Assembly (NCBI RefSeq): GCF_016919725.2
Contig: NZ_JAJERH010000002.1
Location: forward strand, 123,445-187,444
Reading direction: 5' to 3'
Source: Virgibacillus sp. AGTR
Lineage (GTDB): Bacteria; Bacillota; Bacilli; Bacillales; Amphibacillaceae
Length of the DNA stretch: 64,000 bases
The translations under genes and the position numbers were made by a program. Positions 55,640 to 64,000 of this stretch are shown piece after piece; the stretch's first letter is position 1, and each line of letters begins with the position of its first letter. The notes under the pieces are model-generated. The model saw only the letters and a program-made list of their open reading frames with translations. It searched no databases and was not told the DNA's origin.

Positions 55640-55736
55640 GGCTCCCCTCCTCATTAATAAACAAAAAACACTTTATAATTAAATTATAAATTAAATTCTA
55701 AAAATTTACACTAAATTTACAAACTTATTTAAAAAA

Positions 55737-55764
55737 ATAAAAGAGGAAATTTTTCCTCTTTTAT
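55737..55764 (-). terminator. Terminator of the tagGH transcript
   Basis: ATAAAAGAGGAAA and TTTCCTCTTTTAT form a perfect 13-bp stem with a 2-base loop. It lies just after the TagH stop on the minus strand; tarI must have its own promoter in 55640-55736. Confidence 0.85.
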
Positions 55765-55767
55765 CTA

Positions 55768-56589
55768 TTAATTATTCTGTCTATCTAACAGAAGTGCTTC
55801 TTGCTGCCTCTTAAATGCTTCTTCTCGATATGATTTTCGCTCTTTTTTTGACATTTTTTTAAATTCCTTTAGAAACTTTTCATACTTAGGAATTACTTCT
55901 TCAACTGTACCAAAGTCTTTTACCATTCCGTATTCTAACCAAAGAATTTTCTCACAGAACTGTTTCATTTGCCCTATGGAATGACTAACAAAAATCATTG
56001 TCTTCCCTTTTTCTTTAAATTCTTTCATCTTATTCAAACTTTTTTCAGCAAAAGCCTTATCTCCAACAGATAATGCCTCATCTATAATTAAGATATCTGG
56101 GTTAATATTAACAGAAATAGCAAAGCCAAGCCTAGACTTCATCCCACTTGAATATGATTTAACAGGTTGATCAATAAACTTCTCCAACTCTGCGAATTCA
56201 ATAATCTCAGGTTCTAGTCCCCTTATTTCTTCTTTAGTAAACCCTAACATAAGCAACTTCAATTCAATATTATCTCTACCTGTAAGATCATTTTTCAAGC
56301 CAGCAGCAACTGCAATTAATGCAGCCTGACCATTGATTTCTACACTTCCTTTTGTCTCAGGGACAATACCTGCTATAATATTAGATAATGTAGATTTACC
56401 AGAACCATTAATTCCTACAAACCCTACAATATCCCCTTTTTCAGCTTCAAAATTAACGTCAGTAAGCGCATAAAAATCTTCACCATAACTTTTTGGGGTA
56501 ATTAAATCTAATAGCCGTTCTTTTGTACCGTTATATAATTTATATTTCTTTGAAATATTTTTGGCGATAATCGCTTTTTTCATTGTCAT
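55768..56589 (-). CDS. tagH: Teichoic acid export ATPase (TagH/TarH)
   Basis: About 273 residues, the short form like S. aureus TarH, without the long C-terminal domain of B. subtilis TagH. Walker A GINGSGKSTLSNI, signature SYSSGMKSRLGFA, Walker B DILIIDEALSVGD and H-loop FVSHSIGQMKQF are intact. With TagG it exports undecaprenyl-linked wall teichoic acid. ATG 56589 follows AAAGG by about 7 bases; GTG 56592 and ATG 56583 are alternatives. A Lys/Glu-rich helical tail ends the protein. Confidence 0.92.
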   Translation of the reverse strand: MTMKKAIIAKNISKKYKLYNGTKERLLDLITPKSYGEDFYALTDVNFEAEKGDIVGFVGINGSGKSTLSNIIAGIVPETKGSVEINGQAALIAVAAGLKNDLTGRDNIELKLLMLGFTKEEIRGLEPEIIEFAELEKFIDQPVKSYSSGMKSRLGFAISVNINPDILIIDEALSVGDKAFAEKSLNKMKEFKEKGKTMIFVSHSIGQMKQFCEKILWLEYGMVKDFGTVEEVIPKYEKFLKEFKKMSKKERKSYREEAFKRQQEALLLDRQNN

Positions 56590-56598
56590 CACAAGCCT

Positions 56599-57426
56599 TT
56601 ATAAGTAATCAATAAAATGTCGACGGAATTTTACATGGAGCATAGATCCGAATAGGAACAATACAATAACAATTCCCCAGAACACTAAAGTATACTCCCA
56701 TTGAGTTATAAAATACCATTCCGTACCAAATAAAGCAGCTCGATATCCCTCGATGAGATAATAAAGTGGATTTAATTTTAAAATAGTTAATACCTCTGCA
56801 AACTCATCTCCTACCATACTGAGTGGCCACAAGACACCCGATATATAAAGAAACATTCGAAGTACTGAATTAAGCAACATATGAACATCTCTAATAATTG
56901 TTGATAGTGTCGACGTTATTAAGGATAGAGCAAATATTAAAGCGATTGCTGCAAAGATATAATAAATCAATTGCAGATAATATATTGAAGCGTAATATCC
57001 AATAAAGTTTAATAAGATAATTGATATTCCGAGCATGACAAGGTGAACATAAAACTGCGAAAAAATTACATACCCAGGAATAATACTCATAGGAAAGTTC
57101 ATTTTAGATAACATCTTCAATCGCGAGTAGATAGATTTCGATCCCTGTATTGTTCCCTGATAAAAAAAGATCCAAAGAAAGAACGCCGCTAATAGCCAGC
57201 TAAAAAAGTCAACCTCTTGTCCATCGCTTAAGGGGACATCTTCTCTACTTCTAAGTGTTGTAAATACAAACCAATAAATAACAATTTGAATAGCTGGATT
57301 TAATATTTCCCAAAGAATGCCTAAATAGTTATTTTTATTCTTACTCTTTAGTTCATAAATGGAAAGCCTTCTAAGCAAATAAAAATGATCTATTTGTTCT
57401 TTAATAACTTTAAGTGCAGATTTCAT
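56599..57426 (-). CDS. tagG: Teichoic acid export permease (TagG/TarG)
   Basis: 275 residues, ABC-2 type permease with six helices. LYELKSKNKNNYLGILWEIL at the cytoplasmic N-terminus and NPLYYLIEGYRAALFG near the end are standard for TagG. It forms the channel for lipid-linked wall teichoic acid together with TagH, whose gene begins a few bases after its stop. AAAGG lies 8 bases before the ATG. Confidence 0.92.
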   Translation of the reverse strand: MKSALKVIKEQIDHFYLLRRLSIYELKSKNKNNYLGILWEILNPAIQIVIYWFVFTTLRSREDVPLSDGQEVDFFSWLLAAFFLWIFFYQGTIQGSKSIYSRLKMLSKMNFPMSIIPGYVIFSQFYVHLVMLGISIILLNFIGYYASIYYLQLIYYIFAAIALIFALSLITSTLSTIIRDVHMLLNSVLRMFLYISGVLWPLSMVGDEFAEVLTILKLNPLYYLIEGYRAALFGTEWYFITQWEYTLVFWGIVIVLFLFGSMLHVKFRRHFIDYL

Positions 57427-57532
57427 ACGTATATCCTTTCAAGTATCAATATACCATCGTCTTTTTTACGTTATTAAATTATACAAGTAAAAATTATAAA
57501 ACACAATGAAAATCAAAAACCTGTTTAAAAAG

Positions 57533-58708
57533 TTATCCTTTAAAAACTTTCTCTATTACACGTTTACTAGCTTCGCCATCTTCTAGATAACAAAATTTTT
57601 GATAGAATTCTTCAGTTGTAGCAGATGGTATAAAGCCATTTTCTTCAAGTTGAGATATTTCTTTAATAATTTCTTCCGTTGTTTTTACCAAAGGTCCTGG
57701 TGCTTTCAGTTCAAAATCAAAGTAAAACCCCCGTAAATTATCGCGGTATTCTTCTATATCATATACATAAAACAACATAGGTCTTTTTAAGTTTGCATAG
57801 TCAAAAAAAACGGAAGAATAGTCGGTAATTAATAGATCAGCTATTAAATACAACTCTCTAATATCCTCATGTTTTGAGAAATCATAAATGAATCCTTCAT
57901 ATCCTTTTAAGTCCAATTTTTCAGCAACTAGATAGTGAAGTCTTAACAAAATAATATAATCTTTACTAAAACGTTTTTTTAATTGATCAAAGTCCATTTG
58001 TAAATCAAACTTATACCTTCCCTTTGCATAAAACTGGTTATCTCTCCATGTAGGTGCATATAAAATTATTTTCTTATCTAATGGTAAATTCGCTATTTCT
58101 TTTATATTATTAATACTTTCTTGGTTATTCGCATTAATCAAGAAGTCATTTCGAGGATAACCCGATTCTATAATTTCCCTATCAAATTGAAACGCTCGTT
58201 TAAATATTTCAGTAGAATATGCATTAGCCGATACTAAAAAGTCCCATTTACTCGATTCCTTAAGGAAATTCTCCTTGTATTTAGTTGTATTTGTACCAGG
58301 CATATGAACTTCTTCCATATCAGCTGCTAATCTTTTTAAGGGGGTACCATGCCATGTTTGTAAATACTTTGTATGCTTTGGTTTTGGTATCCACAATGGT
58401 AACCTACTATTCGAAACCCAAAACTCAGCTCTTGCCATCAAGTAAACCCATTTCAACGACATCCTTCTTACAGTTTTTATATTCTCTATTTGAAAAGCAT
58501 CCTTATATCTTCTATCAAAAATCCAATACATTTTATAGTCTAAATCACTATCTAATAATCTCTCGTATATCGCTCTTGGATTATCACTGTATTGTTTACC
58601 TAAAAAGCTTTCAAAGACTATTAAATTTTTTTTCACAGGAATCCTAGCTATTATAATAAATACTAACTTTAAAAACTTTTGTATAATTCTGGACAGCTTC
58701 TTTTTCAT
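57533..58708 (-). CDS. CDP-ribitol/glycerol phosphotransferase (single domain)
   Basis: 391 residues. YLQTWHGTPLKRLAADMEEV with the catalytic His, SGYPRNDFL, IILYAPTWRDNQFY, IILLRLHYLV and DLLITDYSSVFFDYANLKRP form the full TagF-type GT-B pattern. It is closely similar to the C-terminal half of the 1,101-residue protein encoded next upstream (both have a WHGTPLK, a RDN/RDD segment and LRGFYFDFE-type end), so one probably arose from the other by duplication. It likely primes or extends the polyol-phosphate chain. Confidence 0.88.
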   Translation of the reverse strand: MKKKLSRIIQKFLKLVFIIIARIPVKKNLIVFESFLGKQYSDNPRAIYERLLDSDLDYKMYWIFDRRYKDAFQIENIKTVRRMSLKWVYLMARAEFWVSNSRLPLWIPKPKHTKYLQTWHGTPLKRLAADMEEVHMPGTNTTKYKENFLKESSKWDFLVSANAYSTEIFKRAFQFDREIIESGYPRNDFLINANNQESINNIKEIANLPLDKKIILYAPTWRDNQFYAKGRYKFDLQMDFDQLKKRFSKDYIILLRLHYLVAEKLDLKGYEGFIYDFSKHEDIRELYLIADLLITDYSSVFFDYANLKRPMLFYVYDIEEYRDNLRGFYFDFELKAPGPLVKTTEEIIKEISQLEENGFIPSATTEEFYQKFCYLEDGEASKRVIEKVFKG

Positions 58709-58781
58709 CTTTTTTACTCCTCAAAAGTTAATGCCTTTACTTGTTTATAAGTCTCTTTCTATTCATATTATAATTCATTTC

Positions 58782-58819
58782 TTAGTAAAAAGGCCTGTTT
58801 TAACAGACCTTTTTACTAA
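58782..58819 (-). terminator. Terminator after the long polymerase gene
   Basis: TTAGTAAAAAGGCCTGTTT (58782-58800) pairs with TAACAGACCTTTTTACTAA (58801-58819) with one mismatch. It lies 3 bases past the polymerase stop on the minus strand. Confidence 0.88.
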
Positions 58820-58822
58820 GAA

Positions 58823-61800
58823 CTATTTAAAAATCCTATCAACTACTCTTTGAGCAGCTTTTCCGTCCTCTAATGAACAGAACTTTTTCTGAAATGATTT
58901 ATAGTTATCCTTATGATTATAAATAACTTTATCTATGTTCAATACATTTTGTATAATTTCCTGAGTATTAAAGACAAAAGGACCAGGAGCTTCCTTTTCA
59001 AAATCTAAATAAAACCCTCTTAAATTATCTCTATATTTCTCTAGATCATAAGTGAAGAACAACATAGGCCTACCTGTATTGGCAAAATCAAACATGACTG
59101 ATGAATAATCTGTAATTAAAATATCAGTCACTAATAATAATTCTTGAATGTCCGGATACTTAGACACATTTTTAACGAAATCTTTTAAATCTTCATCTAT
59201 TTGCAGCTTATTGTTAATGACGACATGCATTCTTAATAAAACTATATATTCATTACCTAACTGTTCTTTCATTTTATACAAATCCATATTTATATTAAAT
59301 AAGAATTTATTTTTGTTATTCGTTTGATCATCCCTAAATGTTGGAGCATACAATATTACTTTCTTATTATCAACATTAAGTCTATTTTTAACTTTATTAA
59401 TTGTATCTTGTAAGCCGTCCTTATAAAAAATATCATTTCTAGGGTAGCCCACTTCTAAAATTTCATTATTATATTTAAACGCACTCTTAAAAGCTTTTGT
59501 AGCATATCTACTAGGAGAAATAAGATAATCCCAACTTTGAACTGCTTTTCCTATTCTTTCTAAGTAATCATCGCTTCTACCATGTATTTCCTCTAAATCA
59601 AACAACATTTTCTTTAATGGGGTACCATGCCATGTTTGTAGATAGGTAGTAGATTTCCTTTTCTTTATATACGAAGGGAAATTCTGATTATTAACCCAAT
59701 AACCTGCTCTTATTAAATAATAATAATATAACGGGCTTAATCTTTTAATTTTTACAGTGTTTTGATCAACGAATCTGTAATTATTATTATAAACCCAGAT
59801 TTTTTTATAACTAAGCTCTTGTTTTAATATCTCCTCATATATATTTTTAGGGCTATCTCCATATTGCTTACCCAGTCCGCTTTCAAAAAGAATTAAATTC
59901 TTATCAACTGGGATAATTTTCGTTCCCAGATTATAAAAAAGCTTCATGCTAGGAAAATAATATTTACTCTTACGATACTTTTTGAAGAGAGCATTTAAAA
60001 ACATAGCAATTTTAGGATTGTCGCTTATATTTCTTTTAGCACTATATTTACTTATTACTTTATATATTCTTTCAGAAGATAATTTATCTTTGTACTTAAT
60101 AAATTTATTAGCTTTCTGTTTATAAATATCTTTCACAACAAAATTATTTAATGCATATTCTTCAATTAAATTTAATAAATTATTTTCATTAAAACATATT
60201 TCACCTGGTAAATCGTTGTTTAAGTCCAAATGAGACGGCCTATTTCCAATAAATCTTTTTCGATCAAATTGATAATATATTATCGGTTTATCTAGAAAAC
60301 TAAAATCAAAAGCAACGCTTGAATAATCGGTAATCATAAGTGCACTTTCTTTAATTAACTGTTGTACATCAACTTCACCTTGGTTTATTATTCTTACGTT
60401 TTTATCTTGAAAGTGCTTTCTGAATCTTTGCATGTTTGGGTGTAAGCAAAAAATAATTTCAAAATTATGTTCCCGCGAAATTTTATGCAAATCCTTATTA
60501 TTAATTAAAGCTTTATAATTACAAAAATACTCGCTTTCCAGAAAATCATCATCAGTAATAATCCAATCTCTCCAAGTAGGGATAATTAATAATTGTCTTT
60601 TCACTGTACCTTTACCATCAAAAAGAGTATCAAATCTGGATAAACCCGTTACGAAAACATGTCTTGGATCATAATTAAAATCATTAACAATCATTTGCTT
60701 TTCAAAGTCAGAACTAACCATAAAAAAATCAGTATCAAAATTAGGAGCATTTTTCCCATAATTAGCTACCATATTTTTAGTGCCCATAATGCCATGCTGA
60801 AGAAAAACCTTATCAGCTTTTACCTTTTTCTTAAATGCATAGGTTCTTATAGGATATAGATAATCAGGATGGTGAGATGAAACAATTTTTTCCGCCATTA
60901 TAGTCTTTAAAATATGTTCCTTAGACTTGTACAAAAGAACATTACCATATTTTTCCACATTTTTCCTTTCGGGTGAATCTTTATCTATTACATAGTATAC
61001 TCTTTTCTCTGGATAATTCTCTCTAATATGCTTAAAAAAAGCATAACCTGTGTCTTGAGCTTTATAAGTCCTTTCACCTATAATCCATGTTTTTTTGTTA
61101 TATTTTACTTTTCTAATTAGCCAAGACCAACGCATTAATTTTCTCATATAATTAAATACATCTGTTGAATAATTGTAAACTTCAAATGACAAGTTTTCTT
61201 TTTTAAATGTATAGTATGGATTAACCACTATTGCCTTGTGCTTATGCTTAATATATAAATCCTTTAGAAATAATTTAGCTTTAAATGTTGGTCTCCCAAT
61301 TCTAATGTACTTTTCTTCATGCATATCATGCATCGAAACTTTAAGAAACAGATCGTATATATCTTCTGTTATATCCTTTTTTTTAAACAATTCAGCTATA
61401 TTGATTGTAGCTTTATAATAGTAACGATTTAAACCAAATCTATAAGTAACTTCCTCATTCCTATGAGTTAGTTTAAGGCCATTGATTTCCAACTTACTCC
61501 CAGTATTTCTACCTAATAGTAAAATACTTCCAGTGGTAATAATAGAATTTTTTGTGAAAAGTTTACCTTCTATATTTATACAACCATGACTTTTTTTAAA
61601 CTTATCAATTTGAATTTTTGTAGGAGAGTATGGTTCTCCATTTACAATTAACGATAAATTCCCCTTTGTAGTCAGATAATTTATAACTGAATCACTGTTG
61701 TAATAGTAAAATGGTAATTTAACTATTTCAGTTAATGCAAATCTGCCACATCGTATTAAATATTCACATAATATTTCATTATCTTCATTAATTATTTTAC

Positions 61801-62128
61801 AATTATCGTTTGTATACTTTTCTTTACTAACTTCAGATAATGGTGTACGTACCTTAAAATACCAATCATAGGAAACACCGGAAATTAAATAATTGTTTTT
61901 TATTATTTCATCAAGGTTCACCTCAAACTTAAACTCATGTGTCGGTTTAATCTCTACAATTTTAAAACTTTCATCAGTTTCTCTAGACACCAGCCATAAT
62001 TCTTTTGCACAGTAACTATCTTTATTAAAAGCCCCTGTAATTACAAGTTTATTTTCCATTTGGATATAGCTTATATTTCTTTTTAATTTATTTATTTTTT
62101 TTTTCTTTGATGATGAAAATATATTCAT
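58823..62128 (-). CDS. Double-domain teichoic acid polymerase (two CDP-polyol phosphotransferase domains)
   Basis: 1,101 residues. An N-terminal beta-rich region (about 1-320) is followed by a first transferase domain: KTWIIGERTYKAQDTGYAFF, VFLQHGIMGTKNMVANYG with the His, LLIIPTWRDW, ALMITDYSSVAFDFSFLDKP. A second domain starts near residue 740: LILFESGLGKQYGDSPKN, YLQTWHGTPLKKMLFDLEEI, VILYAPTFRDDQ, DILITDYSSVMFDFANTGRP. Both have intact motifs. Comparable single-domain TagF/TarL proteins are about 560-750 residues. It may make a chain with two kinds of phosphodiester link. Its own promoter must lie in 62129-62400, a gene-free AT-rich gap. Confidence 0.88.
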   Translation of the reverse strand: MNIFSSSKKKKINKLKRNISYIQMENKLVITGAFNKDSYCAKELWLVSRETDESFKIVEIKPTHEFKFEVNLDEIIKNNYLISGVSYDWYFKVRTPLSEVSKEKYTNDNCKIINEDNEILCEYLIRCGRFALTEIVKLPFYYYNSDSVINYLTTKGNLSLIVNGEPYSPTKIQIDKFKKSHGCINIEGKLFTKNSIITTGSILLLGRNTGSKLEINGLKLTHRNEEVTYRFGLNRYYYKATINIAELFKKKDITEDIYDLFLKVSMHDMHEEKYIRIGRPTFKAKLFLKDLYIKHKHKAIVVNPYYTFKKENLSFEVYNYSTDVFNYMRKLMRWSWLIRKVKYNKKTWIIGERTYKAQDTGYAFFKHIRENYPEKRVYYVIDKDSPERKNVEKYGNVLLYKSKEHILKTIMAEKIVSSHHPDYLYPIRTYAFKKKVKADKVFLQHGIMGTKNMVANYGKNAPNFDTDFFMVSSDFEKQMIVNDFNYDPRHVFVTGLSRFDTLFDGKGTVKRQLLIIPTWRDWIITDDDFLESEYFCNYKALINNKDLHKISREHNFEIIFCLHPNMQRFRKHFQDKNVRIINQGEVDVQQLIKESALMITDYSSVAFDFSFLDKPIIYYQFDRKRFIGNRPSHLDLNNDLPGEICFNENNLLNLIEEYALNNFVVKDIYKQKANKFIKYKDKLSSERIYKVISKYSAKRNISDNPKIAMFLNALFKKYRKSKYYFPSMKLFYNLGTKIIPVDKNLILFESGLGKQYGDSPKNIYEEILKQELSYKKIWVYNNNYRFVDQNTVKIKRLSPLYYYYLIRAGYWVNNQNFPSYIKKRKSTTYLQTWHGTPLKKMLFDLEEIHGRSDDYLERIGKAVQSWDYLISPSRYATKAFKSAFKYNNEILEVGYPRNDIFYKDGLQDTINKVKNRLNVDNKKVILYAPTFRDDQTNNKNKFLFNINMDLYKMKEQLGNEYIVLLRMHVVINNKLQIDEDLKDFVKNVSKYPDIQELLLVTDILITDYSSVMFDFANTGRPMLFFTYDLEKYRDNLRGFYLDFEKEAPGPFVFNTQEIIQNVLNIDKVIYNHKDNYKSFQKKFCSLEDGKAAQRVVDRIFK

Positions 62129-62402
62129 TTAAATCCCCTGCATTCTAGTAGTTTTAATTAGTTTAACAAAAATTATAATGCATTATTCTACAAATTTCTT
62201 TGTACTACAAAAATTTTATTATAATTGTTAAAAGTTATTTATTTAAAATCTGAACTAATTCAGATCAAAATAATTAAATCTGTATATATTCTAACACGAC
62301 GGAATGATATCAATAAAGAATTGTAGAAGAAGATATAAACTCAAACAGAATGATAAAAATAACCATAAATTATTTTATACAAATTTAATAAAATTAGAGT
62401 TT

Positions 62403-63340
62403 ATATTATGTAGTTGCTTGGCTGAATTGATTGGGAGATTCAACTGAACTCAACCCTGCCAATTTAATCTTTGGATCGTGCATGGTTGAACGAGTAAATA
62501 TATTCTTCAATCCGACTTTTAATTCTTCATAGCTTACTAATTTTTCACCATAATACATTTCTTGCTTTAAAATGCCAAAAAAATTCTTCGTAGGTGCATT
62601 ATCTGCGCAAGTGACTTTGCGCGACATGCTTTGGAATATTTTATTTTCTTTTAGTGTCCTCACTTACTGATTGTGTTGGTAATGCCAGCCTTGATCGGAG
62701 TGGATCCAGTACAGTAGGCTACCCGACTCTTCAGTATCCCTATTAATTCTATTAAAGGGGGCATGACAAAATTTAATGTTGGGCCTTTTTTGATGTCATA
62801 CGTAATAATTTCTCCGTTATAAAGGTCAAGAATCGGATTTAAGTATAACTTCTCTTCGCCTAGACATTTGAATTCCGTTATGTCTGTTACTAACTTTTGA
62901 AGTGGAATAGATGTGCTAAAACGGCGGGACAACCGATTTTTCGCTACCTTTCCAACTCTCCCATTATAAGAGTTGTATTTACGGGATTTCCGCATGAACT
63001 TCACACATTTTAATCCTAGTTCCTTCATTATGCACTTGGTGCAATGCCCAAATTTCTTTAAATCTTTTGTAATTCGTTTATAACCATAATGTTCATGAAA
63101 GGTTCTAAATAGTTTTGTGATGAGCTCTTTTAATTCTGTTTCTGTATCTTCTCTGTCATAGCGTTCCATATGATAATGATGGGTTGCTTCAGGAATCCCT
63201 ACAGTAGGAAAAATATCTTTTAATCGGAATCCTTCTTCTTTGATTTCGAATGCCAATGCAGTTTGTGATTTTCGTAGAAGACATTCGGATTCCCCCGAAA
63301 AGCTTTTAGCTTTTTTAAGTATAACCTTAGTAGTTTCTTG
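62403..63340 (-). pseudogene. IS3-family (IS150-type) transposase OrfB, inactivated
   Basis: From right to left: the HTH_21-like EEGFRLKDIFPTVGIPEATHHYH, then the integrase core LVTDITEFKCLGEEKLYLNP with the first catalytic Asp and ILDLYNGEIITYDI. A frameshift near 62710-62750 moves the frame to YWIHSDQGWHYQHNQ with the second Asp, followed by an in-frame TAA (62664-62666), then KIFQSMSRKVTCADNAPTKN, FFGILKQEMYYG. In this last motif the catalytic Glu (normally TENFF or MENFF) is Lys. It is thus dead three times over. Upstream bases to about 63340 may be the end of OrfA. Confidence 0.85.
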
Positions 63341-63482
63341 TTACCTTGCTATAAGCTCTCTGACCCTACATAGCCAAAGGTTTTCTAAACCATTAAAATC
63401 AAATAGATAGTTTACTTAAAATACATCTAAAAATAATGTATCATATTCGGACTTCTTAATCACGTTATTATCACAAGAAATC

Positions 63483-64000
63483 GAACAGAGAGAAAAGACA
63501 GCTTTAGATATACGTCTTAAAAAAGCAAAGCTTTCCTACATCAAAAGCATTTATGACTTCGATTTTAGTTTTTAACATAGTATAGATGAACGAAGAATTA
63601 AAGAAATGTTATCCGGTAGATATATTCATAATGGATATAACATTTACTACTGGGGCCACTAGGGTTAAGAAAGACACATTTAGCCATTTATATGGCTTTC
63701 GAGGCTATTACAAACAGTCACCAAGTCCTTTTTATTAATGCCAATAATTTTATACCTGAGTGCCAGAAGGCAGAAAAACAAGGATGAATCCAACGGATTA
63801 TTAAAAAGGTATAGTCCCCCAGAACTACTAATTATTGATGAACTAGGTTATTTAGCTTCGATGAACTGAGCGCAAACACGCTTTTTCAAATCATATAAGA
63901 AGATATGATCATGGCGCAACGATTATTATTTCAAATAAATCGTATGTTGAATAGGGAAAGATCTTTGGAGATGGAGGATTAGCAACGGCCCCTGGATCGT
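63483..64000 (+). pseudogene. istB: IS21-family IstB ATPase, decayed, runs off right edge
   Basis: Pieces in different frames follow the order of IstB: REKTALDIRLKKAKLSYIKS, then a stop; IDERRIKEM; GPLGLRKTHLAIYMAFEAIT, the former Walker A with Gly changed to Arg; QVLFINANNFIPECQKAEKQ, then a stop; SPPELLIIDELGYL (Walker B); ELSANTLFQII; HGATIIISNKSYVE; GDGGLATA. At least five stops or frameshifts separate them. IstB is the helper ATPase of IS21 elements. No istA lies beside it in the window. Confidence 0.85.

Noticed and set aside
1..64000. CRISPR array or prophage
   Set aside because: No regularly spaced direct repeats and no cas, integrase, capsid or holin genes were seen; the only repeated units are the two structured repeats and the 35-bp MITE-like end.

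Overview
The window looks like chromosomal DNA of a low-GC Gram-positive spore-former of the Bacillaceae. I infer something near Oceanobacillus, Virgibacillus or Ornithinibacillus from gene families (YesK, YesL, LplB/LplC-type permeases, BceRSAB-like module, DUF1659/DUF2922/YvrJ trio, TagO/TagA/TagGH wall teichoic acid genes), strong AGGAGG-type ribosome sites, many TTG/GTG starts and CCA-encoding tRNA-Cys. The genus cannot be fixed from the sequence alone.

Layout. 1-1.1 kb: wreck of an IS200/IS605 element (tnpB running off the left edge, tail of tnpA). 1.1-3.35 kb: FAD monooxygenase, DUF3995 membrane protein and TetR regulator in one operon behind a doubled palindromic operator. 3.6-5.6 kb: CoA-type Nudix hydrolase, a structured intergenic repeat (copy A), a doubtful small membrane ORF and a secreted endonuclease/exonuclease/phosphatase-fold protein. 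5.7-20.1 kb: a leftward locus for mannose-rich glycans: two ABC permeases, a lipoprotein binding protein, two GH38 and one GH125 alpha-mannosidases, a GH20-like enzyme, a TIM-barrel isomerase and a Gfo/Idh/MocA dehydrogenase. No ATPase gene is present, so a shared one (MsmX type) is presumably used. 20.5-21.4 kb: lone tRNA-Cys, a broken phospholipase A2-like gene and a YesK-like gene. 21.7-26.4 kb: BceRSAB-like peptide-sensing and resistance module. 26.6-28.5 kb: IS21 istA scrap, an unknown gene and a secreted protein. 28.9-35.2 kb: AraC-type membrane regulator, YesL protein and a large clan-A glycosidase. 35.4-39.8 kb: lipoprotein, small proteins, a MITE-like element, the YvrJ/DUF2922/DUF1659 genes, and a GntR regulator with a CynX-type transporter.

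40.1-62.1 kb is a cell-envelope polymer island: two LytR-CpsA-Psr ligases around TagA, a second copy of the structured repeat, TagO and GT4 on the minus strand, then a rightward Wzy/GT2/pyruvyltransferase/Wzx/GDPD run, then leftward poly(polyol phosphate) transferases, a split ribitol-phosphate reductase/cytidylyltransferase pair, TagGH and an 1,101-residue double-domain polymerase. The island suggests ribitol-type wall teichoic acid plus a Wzx/Wzy-type polysaccharide, both perhaps attached to the wall by the LCP proteins. 62.4-64 kb is decayed IS3 and IS21 transposase DNA.

The least explained signals are the pair of about 190-bp intergenic repeats, 39 kb apart, with base-pair-preserving differences and a perfect DnaA-box-like TTATCCACA in the same place in both; and a shared 35-bp end sequence at 28.8 and 36.4 kb that in the second place closes a MITE-like palindrome.
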